From contig CAJMEU010000047.1 in NCBI GenBank assembly GCA_905212515.1, forward strand, positions 1 to 17,583: 17,583 nt of DNA, in the 5' to 3' direction. The first letter of the stretch is position 1. Every line of letters starts with the position of its first letter. The DNA is from an uncultured Oscillospiraceae bacterium. GTDB lineage: Bacteria > Bacillota > Clostridia > Oscillospirales > Ruminococcaceae. Made by a program: the position numbers and the translations under genes. Under the pieces are notes generated by a model. That model did no database searches. It was not told where the DNA came from and was given only the letters and a program-made list of their open reading frames with translations. This document shows positions 6,651 through 13,929 of the stretch, piece by piece.

Positions 6651-6859
6651 TGGCGGCAAAAAGCATTGCCGCCATCGCTTCGGCCCTTGCCGCGCAAAAC
6701 GGCGCGCGGCATTTCGCTGCGCGAAACCGGGCTGCCGGCTGTCCCGCCGCGCTGCGGCGTGCCTTGTTCGCACCCGGCAAATTTTATTTGCCGGGGCCCC
6801 GCTCACAAACGCCGGACCGGACAGTTTGCTCAAAGGCCCCACTGGGGCCTTTGCCGCCT
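6651..6859. repeat. Array of short hairpins in non-coding DNA
   Basis: No gene is seen between 6500 and 7034. Five perfect inverted repeats follow one another: TGGCGGCAA/TTGCCGCCA (6651-6659, 6666-6674), TGCCGCGC/GCGCGGCA (6688-6695, 6704-6711), CGCCGC/GCGGCG (6745-6750, 6754-6759), CCCGGCAAAT/ATTTGCCGGG (6773-6782, 6786-6795) and AAAGGCCCC/GGGGCCTTT (6832-6840, 6844-6852). Loops are 3-8 nt. No promoter or T-run accompanies them. They lie between convergent transcription units, ricT (+) and the acetyltransferase (-). This could be a structured RNA, a cluster of dispersed palindromic repeats, or both. Confidence 0.6.
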
Positions 6860-6884
6860 GCGGCGACCGCAAAACTGCGAAGCA

Positions 6885-6994
6885 CCCCTGGAAAGGCAAT
6901 TTTTGATGCAGAGCGAGGAAAACCGACGAAGGCACCCTTAGTGGTTGTCTAGGAGGTTTGACGACGCTATGCGCGAAAATTGCCCTTCCAGGGG
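6885..6994. repeat. 110-nt long imperfect palindrome (RNA hairpin or MITE-like repeat)
   Basis: The two ends CCCCTGGAA (6885-6893) and TTCCAGGGG (6986-6994) pair perfectly. After one mismatch, GGCAATTTT (6895-6903) pairs with AAAATTGCC (6976-6984). Further in, GCA/TGC, AGCG/CGCT (6912-6915, 6965-6968) and AAACC/GGTTT (6920-6924, 6955-6959) continue the stem, and GAC/GTC and CAC/GTG close the tip. Small internal loops and wobble pairs look like RNA-level conservation. The element contains no credible ORF. It may be a dispersed intergenic repeat; I could not compare it with other loci. Confidence 0.65.
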
Positions 6995-7034
6995 CGATGG
7001 TTTCTTGCGTCAACACGCCTAAGGCAGCGGAAGG

Positions 7035-7547
7035 TCAAACCGATAGTTTTTGCTCAAAACCCCACTCCCGCAGGGTGAGCTCCTCGTCGATGCGCTCCTC
7101 GTACACGCCCGGCGCCCGCAGGAAGCCGCAGCTTTCATAGAGGCGGATGGCAGGCTGGTTGGCCTCCACCACAAAAAGCCGCAGGTACTCCGCGCCCCGG
7201 GCCCGGGCCAGCGCGGCCGCCCGGCGCAGCATGGCGCTGCCGACGCCCTTGCGCAGATACGCGACAGCCACGCCGAGGCGGTCCACATACAGCGCTTTGG
7301 CTGCCGGCTGGGCCCATTGCACGGCGCGGGCGCCTTCATTGGCCGCGCACAGGGCAAAAGCGGCGGCTATTTGCGCGCCGTCCAGCAAAATATAAAGGCG
7401 CCCTTGGGCGATATCCTCGCCCAAAACCGCGCAGGGGTAGACTTCGTCCCAGACAAAAACGCCTTGCCGCTCCATGTGGGCGACTATTTTTTGATAGACT
7501 GCCTCCAACTGGGGCAGGTCGGCTGGCTGTGCCGCGCGAAACTCCAT
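7035..7547 (-). CDS. GNAT family N-acetyltransferase
   Basis: A 170-residue single-domain GNAT protein. Motif A, which holds the acetyl-CoA pyrophosphate, is seen as VAYLRKGVGSAML (residues 94-106, RxxGxG/A pattern). Motif B is VVEANQPAIRLYESCGF (126-142). The N-terminal helix-loop (MEFRAAQPADLPQLEAVYQK) is also typical. The acceptor substrate cannot be told from sequence. Start ATG 7547 has AAGGAG six nt upstream, and its own extended -10 promoter lies just before it. It is divergent from the DEAD-box helicase gene and convergent with the ricT operon across the hairpin-rich region. Confidence 0.88.
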   Translation of the reverse strand: MEFRAAQPADLPQLEAVYQKIVAHMERQGVFVWDEVYPCAVLGEDIAQGRLYILLDGAQIAAAFALCAANEGARAVQWAQPAAKALYVDRLGVAVAYLRKGVGSAMLRRAAALARARGAEYLRLFVVEANQPAIRLYESCGFLRAPGVYEERIDEELTLREWGFEQKLSV

Positions 7548-7582
7548 GATGCGCTCCTTATGATCGCTTTTTTGTTCCCTTC

Positions 7583-7610
7583 ATTATAGCACGTCCCGGC
7601 GATTTGTCCA
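7583..7610 (-). promoter_or_regulatory. Promoter of the GNAT gene
   Basis: Read on the minus strand: TGGACA (7605-7610), 16 nt, then TATAAT (7583-7588). TGC directly before the -10 makes an extended -10. It lies 36 nt upstream of the GNAT start codon. Confidence 0.75.
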
Positions 7611-7627
7611 TCTTGGGCGCGCTGTTG

Positions 7628-7656
7628 TTGAATTATACCGCCAAATGCTGTATAAT
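7628..7656 (+). promoter_or_regulatory. Promoter of the DEAD-box helicase gene
   Basis: TTGAAT (7628-7633), a 17-nt spacer, and TATAAT (7651-7656). Transcription would begin near 7663 and give a ~70-nt leader. The leader contains TGGCC/GGCCA and GCCCGC/GCGGGC hairpins before the GAGGAGAG ribosome site, possibly related to cold or growth control of the helicase. Confidence 0.75.
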
Positions 7657-7734
7657 AGCTTTAACTGTGGCCTTGGGCCATGAATATTGCAACGAGCCCG
7701 CCCCAGGCGCGGGCCTTGAGGAGAGAATCAAACA

Positions 7735-8874
7735 ATGCTGTTTCGCGAACTGAATTTGCCCGGCGAGATCCTGCAGGCGGTGGAGCGCATGGGCTTTGAC
7801 GAGATGACCGAGGTACAGGAAAAAGCCATCCCCGCCATGCTGGACGGCCACGACGTGGTGGCCAAGGCGCCCACGGGCACCGGCAAGACCTGTGCCTTCG
7901 GCATCCCCATCATCCTGGCCATCCAGCCGGAAAAGAAAGTCCCCCAGGCCGTCATCATGGCCCCCACCCGCGAGCTGGCCCAGCAGAGCACCGAGGACTT
8001 GACGGAGCTGGCTCACTTTTCCCCGGAGATCCGCGGGGTGTGCGTGTACGGCGGCGCCAACATGCAAAAGCAGATCGACAAGCTGAAAAAACGCCCGCAG
8101 ATCGTGGTGGCCACCCCCGGCCGCCTGCAGGACCACATCAACCGCCGCACCATCGACATCTCCCATGTGCGCGACATCGTGCTGGACGAGGCCGACGAGA
8201 TGCTCAACATGGGGTTTTACAAGGACGTGCGCAAAATTTTGGATCAGATCAAGTCCAAACAGCGCCTGTGCATGTTCTCGGCCACCATCAGCCGCGAGGT
8301 GATGGACATCGGCTGGCTGTACCAGAAAGACCCGGAGGAGATCACCGTGCAGCCCGTGGAGGATTCGGCCCCGAAGATCGACCAGTATATGATTTTGACC
8401 ACCGGCCGCAACAAGCTGCCGGACCTGACCAATATCATCCTGAAAAAAGGCTACAAGCGCGTGATGGTGTTCTGCAACACCAAATATGAGACCGCCATGC
8501 TGGCAAACCAGCTGGTGCGCCTGAACTTCATGGCCGACTGCCTGCACGGGGACCTGTCCCAGGCGGAGCGCAACACCATTATGGCGTCCTTTAAAAACGG
8601 CGAGATCGCCGTGCTGGTGGCCACGGACGTGGCGGCCCGGGGCATCGATGTATCCGAGGTGGACGCGGTGTTCAACTACGATGTGCCCCCTTCCAACGAA
8701 TATTACACCCACCGCATCGGCCGCACCGGCCGCGCCAGGCACGCGGGCACCAGTTATCTTTTGTACACCAAAGAGGAGCGCATCCGCGTGCGCGACATGC
8801 TGCGCCTGACGCGCAACACGGCAAAGCCCATTGCCTTTGACGACAACGGCGATTTGGTGGACGCCCAGTTTTAA
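7735..8874 (+). CDS. DEAD-box ATP-dependent RNA helicase, minimal core
   Basis: A 379-residue helicase with every DEAD-box motif. These are the Q motif glutamine (Q28), motif I APTGTGKT (45-52), Ia PTRELAQQ, GG (106-107), TPGR (127-130), II DEAD (151-154), III SAT (182-184), a conserved HGDLSQ, V VATDVAARGID, and VI HRIGRTGRA. It unwinds short RNA duplexes using ATP, probably in ribosome assembly or mRNA turnover. Only the two RecA-like domains are present. The C-terminal RNA-binding extension of DbpA/DeaD/CshA relatives is missing, and the protein ends about ten residues after a short acidic tail. Start ATG 7735 follows GAGGAGAG. It is monocistronic, with its own promoter and terminator. Confidence 0.95.
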   Translation: MLFRELNLPGEILQAVERMGFDEMTEVQEKAIPAMLDGHDVVAKAPTGTGKTCAFGIPIILAIQPEKKVPQAVIMAPTRELAQQSTEDLTELAHFSPEIRGVCVYGGANMQKQIDKLKKRPQIVVATPGRLQDHINRRTIDISHVRDIVLDEADEMLNMGFYKDVRKILDQIKSKQRLCMFSATISREVMDIGWLYQKDPEEITVQPVEDSAPKIDQYMILTTGRNKLPDLTNIILKKGYKRVMVFCNTKYETAMLANQLVRLNFMADCLHGDLSQAERNTIMASFKNGEIAVLVATDVAARGIDVSEVDAVFNYDVPPSNEYYTHRIGRTGRARHAGTSYLLYTKEERIRVRDMLRLTRNTAKPIAFDDNGDLVDAQF

Positions 8875-8911
8875 AGGGACAGGCCAAGTGCATAGGGAAA
8901 AGTACACGCAA

Positions 8912-8939
8912 AAACGCCCGGCGCAAACGCCGGGCGTTT
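8912..8939. terminator. Bidirectional terminator between helicase and peptidase genes
   Basis: AAACGCCCGGCG (8912-8923) and CGCCGGGCGTTT (8928-8939) form a perfect 12-bp stem with loop CAAA. A T-run (8944-8949) follows on the + strand and an A-run precedes the stem for the - strand. It serves the two convergent genes. Confidence 0.9.
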
Positions 8940-8947
8940 CCTGTTTT

Positions 8948-10354
8948 TTACAACTCCAGCTCCATCAAGCGCTTCACGGTCAGCAGATAAATGGTCAGGC
9001 TGTCCAGCAGCAGCTGCACGGAGATGCCCTCGTTGGGGCCGTGCATGGAGCCCACCCAGGGGGGCATTTCCATGCCCGGCAGTTCGGGGCCGAAGCTGAC
9101 CGCGTTTTCAAAGTGGCGGGCATAGGTGCCGCCGCCCATGGTGAAGGGCTTGTCGTCCCGGCCCGTCACCTGGTTGAAGGTGTCCACGCAGGCGCGGATG
9201 GCCGGCGAATCCGGGCTGATATAGAAGGGCTTGTGCACGGCCGTCACCGCGAAGGTGCCGCCGCCCTGGGCGGCCAGGGCGCCGCAGGCGGCCTGCATGG
9301 CCTCGGGCGTCTGGGTGGTGGGGTAGCGCACGTCGATGGTCTGGTGCAAACGGCTCTCTTTCATCTCGATGGTGCCGCCGATGCAGGTCAGCGGGCCGAA
9401 GGCCTCGTCCCGGGCCGCAATGCCCGCGGAGGAACCGTCGGTGGAGGACAGCAGCGTTTTCAGCACGCGCAGGAAGGCGTTTTCGCTCTCGCTGCACAGG
9501 CCCTGCTCCAGCAGGTAGTCCACCACCAGGCCGATGGCGTTTACCGTGCCGGCGGGCATGGAGGCATGGCCGCCTTTGCCGAAGGCCGTCACCCGGGCAA
9601 GGCCCTCGCCCGCGGCCGTCACCTCGATATTTGCGGCGCCGGGCAGCGCGGCGGCGTCGGCCCGCACCACGGCCCAGGCGCGGTCCGGCACCACATTGGC
9701 GGCCACGCCACCCTGGAAATCCACCAGGTTCCCGCTCAGGGGCGCGGAGGTAAAGGCGCCGTTCAGGCCGCCCTTTTCACCGTAGCCCACCGGGAATTCG
9801 GCGTCGGGCGTGAAGCAGAAGGCGGGCATGGGGTAGTGCGCCAGGTAATAGTCCACATCGGCCATGCCCGTCTCCTCGGCGCAGCCCAGCAGCACGCGCA
9901 GGGTATAGGGCAGGGGTTCGCCCGTCTCTTCGCACAGTTCCTGGAAGAATTTGGCGATATACAGCGTCAGCACCGCCGGGCCCTTATCGTCGGCCACGCC
10001 GCGGCCCAGCACATAGCCTTCCCGCCGCACCATGGCGAAGGGGTCCGAGTCCCAGCCGTTGCCCGCGGGCACCACGTCCACGTGGGCGATGGTGGCGATC
10101 TGCCGTTCACTGGCGCCGGGCACCTCCGCGTAGCCCATGTAGCCCTCGCAGTTGCGGGTCACAAGGCCCATGCGGGCGGCGATGGCCAGGGCCGTGTCCA
10201 GCGCGCCGGCCACCTGGGGGCCGAAGGGCATGCCGGGCGCGGCGTCGCTCTGCACGCTGGGCTGGGCGACCAGGGCGGCCAGGTCGCTGAGGATATTCTC
10301 TTTGTTTGCCTGTACGAACGCGTCCACACGGGCGCGGAAGGTCTTGTCATCCAT
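8948..10354 (-). CDS. M20 family metallodipeptidase (PepV/Sapep-like)
   Basis: A 468-residue zinc peptidase. The metal site residues are visible: HVDVVP (H91, D93), GRGVADDKGP (D122/D123), CAEETG (E160/E161), FTPDAEFPVGYGEKG (D184), and a late histidine in SMHGPNEG. The lid domain carries GKGGHASMPAGTVNAI. This order and length fit PepV and Sapep, cytosolic enzymes that cleave dipeptides such as beta-Ala-His-type substrates in amino-acid salvage. The frame is open upstream as far as 10753, over the divergent gene. AAGGAG eight nt before ATG 10354 fixes the start there. It ends against the bidirectional terminator shared with the helicase gene. Confidence 0.92.
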   Translation of the reverse strand: MDDKTFRARVDAFVQANKENILSDLAALVAQPSVQSDAAPGMPFGPQVAGALDTALAIAARMGLVTRNCEGYMGYAEVPGASERQIATIAHVDVVPAGNGWDSDPFAMVRREGYVLGRGVADDKGPAVLTLYIAKFFQELCEETGEPLPYTLRVLLGCAEETGMADVDYYLAHYPMPAFCFTPDAEFPVGYGEKGGLNGAFTSAPLSGNLVDFQGGVAANVVPDRAWAVVRADAAALPGAANIEVTAAGEGLARVTAFGKGGHASMPAGTVNAIGLVVDYLLEQGLCSESENAFLRVLKTLLSSTDGSSAGIAARDEAFGPLTCIGGTIEMKESRLHQTIDVRYPTTQTPEAMQAACGALAAQGGGTFAVTAVHKPFYISPDSPAIRACVDTFNQVTGRDDKPFTMGGGTYARHFENAVSFGPELPGMEMPPWVGSMHGPNEGISVQLLLDSLTIYLLTVKRLMELEL

Positions 10355-10373
10355 GGAAAAATCTCCTTTGCAA

Positions 10374-10402
10374 TTGATTGCCGTACGCGTATAGTATATA
10401 AT
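10374..10402 (+). promoter_or_regulatory. Promoter of the NusG-II protein gene
   Basis: TTGATT (10374-10379), 17 nt, and TATAAT (10397-10402), 37 nt before the GTG start. It lies in the 85-nt gap between divergent genes. On the other strand TATACT (10393-10398) overlaps the same bases and could be the -10 of the peptidase gene, though no good -35 is seen for it. Confidence 0.7.
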
Positions 10403-10439
10403 AAATCCCAGTGGAATGGAAGCCAAAAGGAGAACCCCT

Positions 10440-10769
10440 GTGAAGAAAAATATTTTGTTTGCCCTGGCGGTGCTGGCGCTGGCCGGCGTTTTATGGCTGG
10501 CCATGGGAAAGGGACGCACGGGCCCGCGCGCGCGCGTAGAGATCGCCGGCGGAGGGACGCAGTACGTCCCCCTGGAAAAGGACGGCGTGTACCACATCGA
10601 CGGCGCGGCCCTGCCGGTGACGCTGGAGGTGCGGGACGGCAAGATCCGTTTTATCGACAGCCGGTGCCCGGACCATGTGTGCGAGGGCTTCGGCTGGGTG
10701 GCCACCGAGTATGACACCGCCGTGTGCATGCCAGCCGGCGTGGTGCTGAGCATCGAGGCGGAGGGATGA
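10440..10769 (+). CDS. NusG domain II-containing protein, membrane-anchored
   Basis: A 109-residue protein. Residues 1-22 form a basic N-terminus and a hydrophobic helix (signal anchor). The rest matches the stand-alone NusG_II domain found in Firmicutes: YVPLEKDGVYHIDG, VRDGKIRFIDSRCPDHVC, and a closing CMPAGVVLSIE. The CPDxxC pair (C76, C81) and C96 are typical of this extracytoplasmic group. Its function is unknown, and it should not be confused with the transcription factor NusG. An ATG at 10416 is in frame, but AAGGAGA at 10427-10433 points to GTG 10440. In other genomes such genes often neighbour respiratory or ApbE-like genes; that context is not seen here. Confidence 0.82.
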   Translation: MKKNILFALAVLALAGVLWLAMGKGRTGPRARVEIAGGGTQYVPLEKDGVYHIDGAALPVTLEVRDGKIRFIDSRCPDHVCEGFGWVATEYDTAVCMPAGVVLSIEAEG

Positions 10770-10784
10770 ACGCCTGCAAAACAG

Positions 10785-10812
10785 AGAGCCGGAACGGTTT
10801 CGTTCCGGCTCT
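10785..10812. terminator. Terminator between NusG-II and alcohol dehydrogenase genes
   Basis: AGAGCCGGAACG (10785-10796) and CGTTCCGGCTCT (10801-10812) form a perfect 12-bp stem with loop GTTT, followed by TT. It stands between two convergent genes and can act on both strands, though the T-runs are short. Confidence 0.8.
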
Positions 10813-10823
10813 TTGTTCCATAG

Positions 10824-11885
10824 TCACCAGTTGATGTGCACCACGGGCTTGATCAGGTCGCGGGGTTTTTCATCCATGGCTTTGAAGGCGTCGGGGATCT
10901 TGTCAAAGCCCTCGTACTGGTAATTCAGCATCTTGGCCGGATCCACACGGCCGGCCTGGATCAGGCGCAGCATCTTTTCAATGCGCAGTGCGCCGCCCGG
11001 GCAGAAGCCGCAGCGCAGCGTGACGTCGGACATGCCCAGGCCCCACAGATAAGCGGGGATGTCGAATTTGTCCGAGGCATCCAGATAGTTGACGTTGGCG
11101 ACGGCGCCGCCCGGCTTCACCAGCATCAGGGCCTGGTTCATGGACGCCGCGTTGCCGCCGGCCAGGATCACCCGGTCTACCTGGCCGCCTTCCAGGGCCA
11201 GGATCTGCTGCACCACATCGCCCTCTTTATAGCTGACGATATCGGTGGCGCCGTATTCCTTCGCCAGGGCCGCGCAGTTGGGGCGGGTGCCGATGCCATA
11301 GATGCGCCCCGCGCCGCGCAGGCGCGCGCCGGCCACCGCCATCAGGCCCACAGGGCCGATGCCAAACACGACCACGCTGTCCCCCAGTTGGATGTCGGCC
11401 ATTTCGGCGCCGTAAAAGCCGGTGGACATCATGTCCACGGTCATCAGGGCGGCGTCCACGCTCACATCCCCGGGCAGATGCACCAGGTTGGCGTCCGCCA
11501 TATTTACGTGGAAAAATTCCGCGAACACACCGTCCTTTGCACCCAAAAATTTGAAGCTGCCCATCAATTTGTGGTCATGGGCGTTGTTGGCGTTGCGCAT
11601 CTGGGTGCCGGGGGCGCCCCAGTCCGGCGTGCAGCAGGGCACCACCACTTTGTCGCCCGGCTTGAAGTTTTTCACGGCGCCGCCCACTTCCACCACTTCG
11701 CCCACGGCCTCGTGGCCCAGGATCAAATTCTTGCCCGGCTGGTTGAAGGTGTGCATAAAGTGGGTGTCGGAAGAGCAGGGGGCCAAAGCGATGGGGCGCA
11801 CGATGGCGTCCAGGGGGCCCGCAGCGGGTTTTTCCCGCTCGATCCAGCCGTGCTGGCCGGCGGCGGTAACGGCATAGCCTTTCAT
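10824..11885 (-). CDS. NADP-dependent secondary alcohol dehydrogenase, zinc type
   Basis: A 353-residue medium-chain dehydrogenase that closely follows the Clostridium beijerinckii isopropanol dehydrogenase: MKGYAV...HGWIEREKP, DAIVRP, GHEAVGEVVEVG, VPCCTPDWG, DGVFAEFFHVN, GAEMADIQLG, and an end DLIKPVV. Catalytic zinc ligands are C37, H58 (with E59) and D151. The structural zinc loop of other ADHs is absent, as in this group. The Rossmann site is GIGPVG, and GIGTRP replaces the GVGSRP that selects NADP(H). The likely reaction is NADPH-linked interconversion of short ketones or aldehydes and alcohols in the cytosol. ATG 11885 has AAGGAG eight nt upstream. It is monocistronic. The exact substrate is unproven. 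Confidence 0.92.
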   Translation of the reverse strand: MKGYAVTAAGQHGWIEREKPAAGPLDAIVRPIALAPCSSDTHFMHTFNQPGKNLILGHEAVGEVVEVGGAVKNFKPGDKVVVPCCTPDWGAPGTQMRNANNAHDHKLMGSFKFLGAKDGVFAEFFHVNMADANLVHLPGDVSVDAALMTVDMMSTGFYGAEMADIQLGDSVVVFGIGPVGLMAVAGARLRGAGRIYGIGTRPNCAALAKEYGATDIVSYKEGDVVQQILALEGGQVDRVILAGGNAASMNQALMLVKPGGAVANVNYLDASDKFDIPAYLWGLGMSDVTLRCGFCPGGALRIEKMLRLIQAGRVDPAKMLNYQYEGFDKIPDAFKAMDEKPRDLIKPVVHINW

Positions 11886-11928
11886 AAAAAACAACTCCTT
11901 ATTAAAATAAAATGGGGACTTTGTTAAT

Positions 11929-11956
11929 ATTATATCATACCTTTGCGGGAAAGCAA
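11929..11956 (-). promoter_or_regulatory. Promoter of the alcohol dehydrogenase gene
   Basis: On the minus strand: TTGCTT (11951-11956), 16 nt, TATAAT (11929-11934), with TGA before it giving the extended form TGATATAAT. This is identical to the -10 of the darA promoter. No second promoter for the divergent transporter gene is evident in this gap. Confidence 0.7.
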
Positions 11957-11987
11957 CCGTCTGCGGCGTCTGTGTGACGGTGCGCGC

Positions 11988-13229
11988 ATGAAAAAAGACG
12001 TCCGCGCGCATACTACCTTACAGAATGGGGTGGTTTGTGTGCAGGCGTTTTTGCAGAAAAACAAGTGGAGCATCCTGGCCGCCGGGGCGCTGATTCAAAT
12101 TTTGACGGGCATCCCCGCGGCCTGGGGCGTATTCCAGAAGGCGGTGTGCCAGGGCTACTCTCTGGGCGAGGAGGACGGGGCCATGATCTTCAGCTTCGTC
12201 ATCTGCTTTTTCGGCATCGGGTGTATTTTGGGCGGCCTGTTGCAGGACAAGGCAGGCCCCCGCGCCGCGGCCCTGGCCGGCGCCGGGCTGCTGGGCGGCG
12301 GCTTCGCGCTGGGCGGCCTGGTGGTGCCCGAAGGCTCGCCCTGGCTGTTCTATCTGCTGTTCAGCGTGCCGGTGGGGCTGGGCTGCTCGTTTTTATACCC
12401 GGCGGTGATGAGCTGCGCCCAAAAGTGGTACGCGGATAACAAGGGCCTGGCCACGGGCGTCATCGGCGGCGCCGTGGGCCTGTCGGGCGCGGCGCTCACG
12501 GCGCTGGGGCGCCTCACCATCGGCTGGTGGGGCATCCGCGGGTCGTTCCTGGCCTTGGGCATCCTGATGGCCGCGGTGTGCGGGCTGGCCTCCATTTTGC
12601 TGGAGGACCCCCAGGGCAAGGCGGCGGGGGCGCAGCAGAAGCAGGAGAAGCAGACCCGGGATTACACGATCAAAGAGATGGTGAAAACGCCCCAGTACTG
12701 GCTGCTGACGGCGGTGGTGTGCCTGGGCACGCCGGCGGTGCTGCTGTTCAGCCCCATCATCGTGGAGATGGCGCAGGAGCGCGGCCTGCCCGAGGCCGCG
12801 GGCCTTGCCTGTATCTGGATTGGCAGCATCTTTTCCGCCGGCGGCCGGCTGGCCATGCCCTGGCTGTCGGACAAGATCGGCCGCCGCTACACAGACCTCA
12901 TCCTCTTCGCCGCCATGGCCGGTTTGTCGGTGGCCTTCGCCTTCGTGGGGGGCTGGTGGGTCATCGCCGTCTACAGCTTCCTCACCTTCTGCTATTCCGG
13001 CGAGGCCGCCGTGCTGCCCGCCGCCACCACGGATTTATTCGGGCAGAAGAACTCGGGCGTGAACTACGGCTTTGTGGCCCTGGGCATGAGCGCGGGCAGC
13101 GTGGGCTTCCCGCTGCTGGCCCGCGTGCTGGGCCTGACCACGGCCCGCCACTGGATCGCCGTGGCCGCGGCGGCCCTGGGCTTTGTGCTGCTGTGGTTTT
13201 TGAAGCCCACCCAGGGCGAGCGGCTGTGA
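11988..13229 (+). CDS. MFS transporter, oxalate/formate antiporter (OFA)-like
   Basis: About 413 residues with twelve predicted membrane helices in two halves. The half-start KNKWSILAAGALIQILTGIP is the typical first helix of OFA-type MFS carriers. The loop 2-3 signature is GGLLQDKAGPR (residues 82-92), and its copy in the second half is WLSDKIGRRYTD. A charged central loop (KAAGAQQKQEKQTRD) separates the halves. Such carriers exchange small carboxylates across the membrane; the substrate here is unknown. The start is uncertain. ATG 11988 has no clear ribosome site, while GTG 12039 has GGGGTGG five nt upstream and would give 396 residues. The gene is divergent from the alcohol dehydrogenase and ends 8 nt from the convergent nucleotidyltransferase. 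Confidence 0.85.
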   Translation: MKKDVRAHTTLQNGVVCVQAFLQKNKWSILAAGALIQILTGIPAAWGVFQKAVCQGYSLGEEDGAMIFSFVICFFGIGCILGGLLQDKAGPRAAALAGAGLLGGGFALGGLVVPEGSPWLFYLLFSVPVGLGCSFLYPAVMSCAQKWYADNKGLATGVIGGAVGLSGAALTALGRLTIGWWGIRGSFLALGILMAAVCGLASILLEDPQGKAAGAQQKQEKQTRDYTIKEMVKTPQYWLLTAVVCLGTPAVLLFSPIIVEMAQERGLPEAAGLACIWIGSIFSAGGRLAMPWLSDKIGRRYTDLILFAAMAGLSVAFAFVGGWWVIAVYSFLTFCYSGEAAVLPAATTDLFGQKNSGVNYGFVALGMSAGSVGFPLLARVLGLTTARHWIAVAAAALGFVLLWFLKPTQGERL

Positions 13230-13237
13230 GGCGGACT

Positions 13238-13888
13238 TTACAGCCCGCAGATGAGGCCCCGCGCCCAGCGCAGCAGCAAGTCGGTGGCCTCGCCGAAGCG
13301 TTCGGGCCGGGCGGCCTCGGGCCGCAGGGCCAGCACGGCAGCGTCGTCGCCCGTCAGCTCCGCGGCCAGGTCCCCTTGGCGCCGGCAATAACGGCCGGTG
13401 TCGCAGAAATGCTTGGCCTGCAAGGCAAACACGGCCGATTTGTACAGTCCGGACAAAATGTCCGGGCTTTTTTCATGCAGAAAATTGTGCACCGCCATGT
13501 GGTAAATGTCACAGGCCGCCTTGTGGGCCGCCCGCCGCGCGGCCGCGGCCGTTGTCTTGGGGGCCATCCAGTCCAGGCTGCCCGCGTACACGGTGGTGTC
13601 GTGGTAGAATTGGAACAGATCCGCCTCGTCCCAGGCCTCCAGTTCGGCGCGGCCGCCGGCGAAGCCGCAGACCAGGTCCCGATGGGCCAGGCCGTCCAGC
13701 AGGGCGCCGTAGCACCGCAGATCGGCCGGCCCCAGCTCGTCCAGCACCAGCACCGGGTCCAGATCGCTGCCCTCGTGGGCCTCGCCCCGGCCGTAGCTGC
13801 CCTGAAGGCCGATGCACACGGCCCGGCCGCCGAATGCAGCCTGTACGGCCCGGGTAAAAAGTTCCATCCATTGCTGTGCGTCGATCAT
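13238..13888 (-). CDS. Nucleotidyltransferase-domain protein (aminoglycoside-type fold)
   Basis: A 216-residue protein with an N-terminal polymerase-beta-type nucleotidyltransferase core: CIGLQGSYGRGEAHEGSDLD (residues 25-44). This is the GSYGxGxxxxxSDxD motif, with metal-binding D42 and D44. The C-terminal half is helical (KAACDIYHMAVHNFLHEKSP, SAVFALQAKHF), as in kanamycin/streptomycin-type nucleotidyltransferases and MNT-HEPN proteins. No clear HEPN RX4-6H ribonuclease motif is seen. It could adenylylate a small molecule or a protein; resistance activity should not be assumed. ATG 13888 has AGGAGGG five nt upstream, so the longer open frame is not used. It follows the MocR regulator gene by 41 nt on the same strand and is probably cotranscribed. 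Confidence 0.78.
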   Translation of the reverse strand: MIDAQQWMELFTRAVQAAFGGRAVCIGLQGSYGRGEAHEGSDLDPVLVLDELGPADLRCYGALLDGLAHRDLVCGFAGGRAELEAWDEADLFQFYHDTTVYAGSLDWMAPKTTAAAARRAAHKAACDIYHMAVHNFLHEKSPDILSGLYKSAVFALQAKHFCDTGRYCRRQGDLAAELTGDDAAVLALRPEAARPERFGEATDLLLRWARGLICGL

Positions 13889-13929
13889 AAGATCCCTCCT
13901 GTTTCCGATTTTCATACGACTGAACGATT

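Noticed and set aside
6885..6994. RNase P RNA, tmRNA, SRP RNA or 6S RNA
   Set aside because: None of the signature sequences of these RNAs is present; the form is a single long hairpin.
6651..6994. CRISPR array
   Set aside because: The inverted repeats differ from one another in sequence and spacing; there is no direct repeat with regular spacers.
7633..8907. 424-codon open frame on the - strand
   Set aside because: Antisense to the DEAD-box helicase gene, and His/Val/Gly-rich without motifs.
8831..10714. 627-codon open frame on the + strand
   Set aside because: It lies antisense to the M20 peptidase, whose motifs and ribosome site are clear. The product is rich in His, Gly and Ala with no recognisable domain, as expected for a GC-driven shadow.
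10836..11927. 363-codon open frame on the + strand
   Set aside because: Antisense to the alcohol dehydrogenase gene, and His/Gly/Val-rich without domains.
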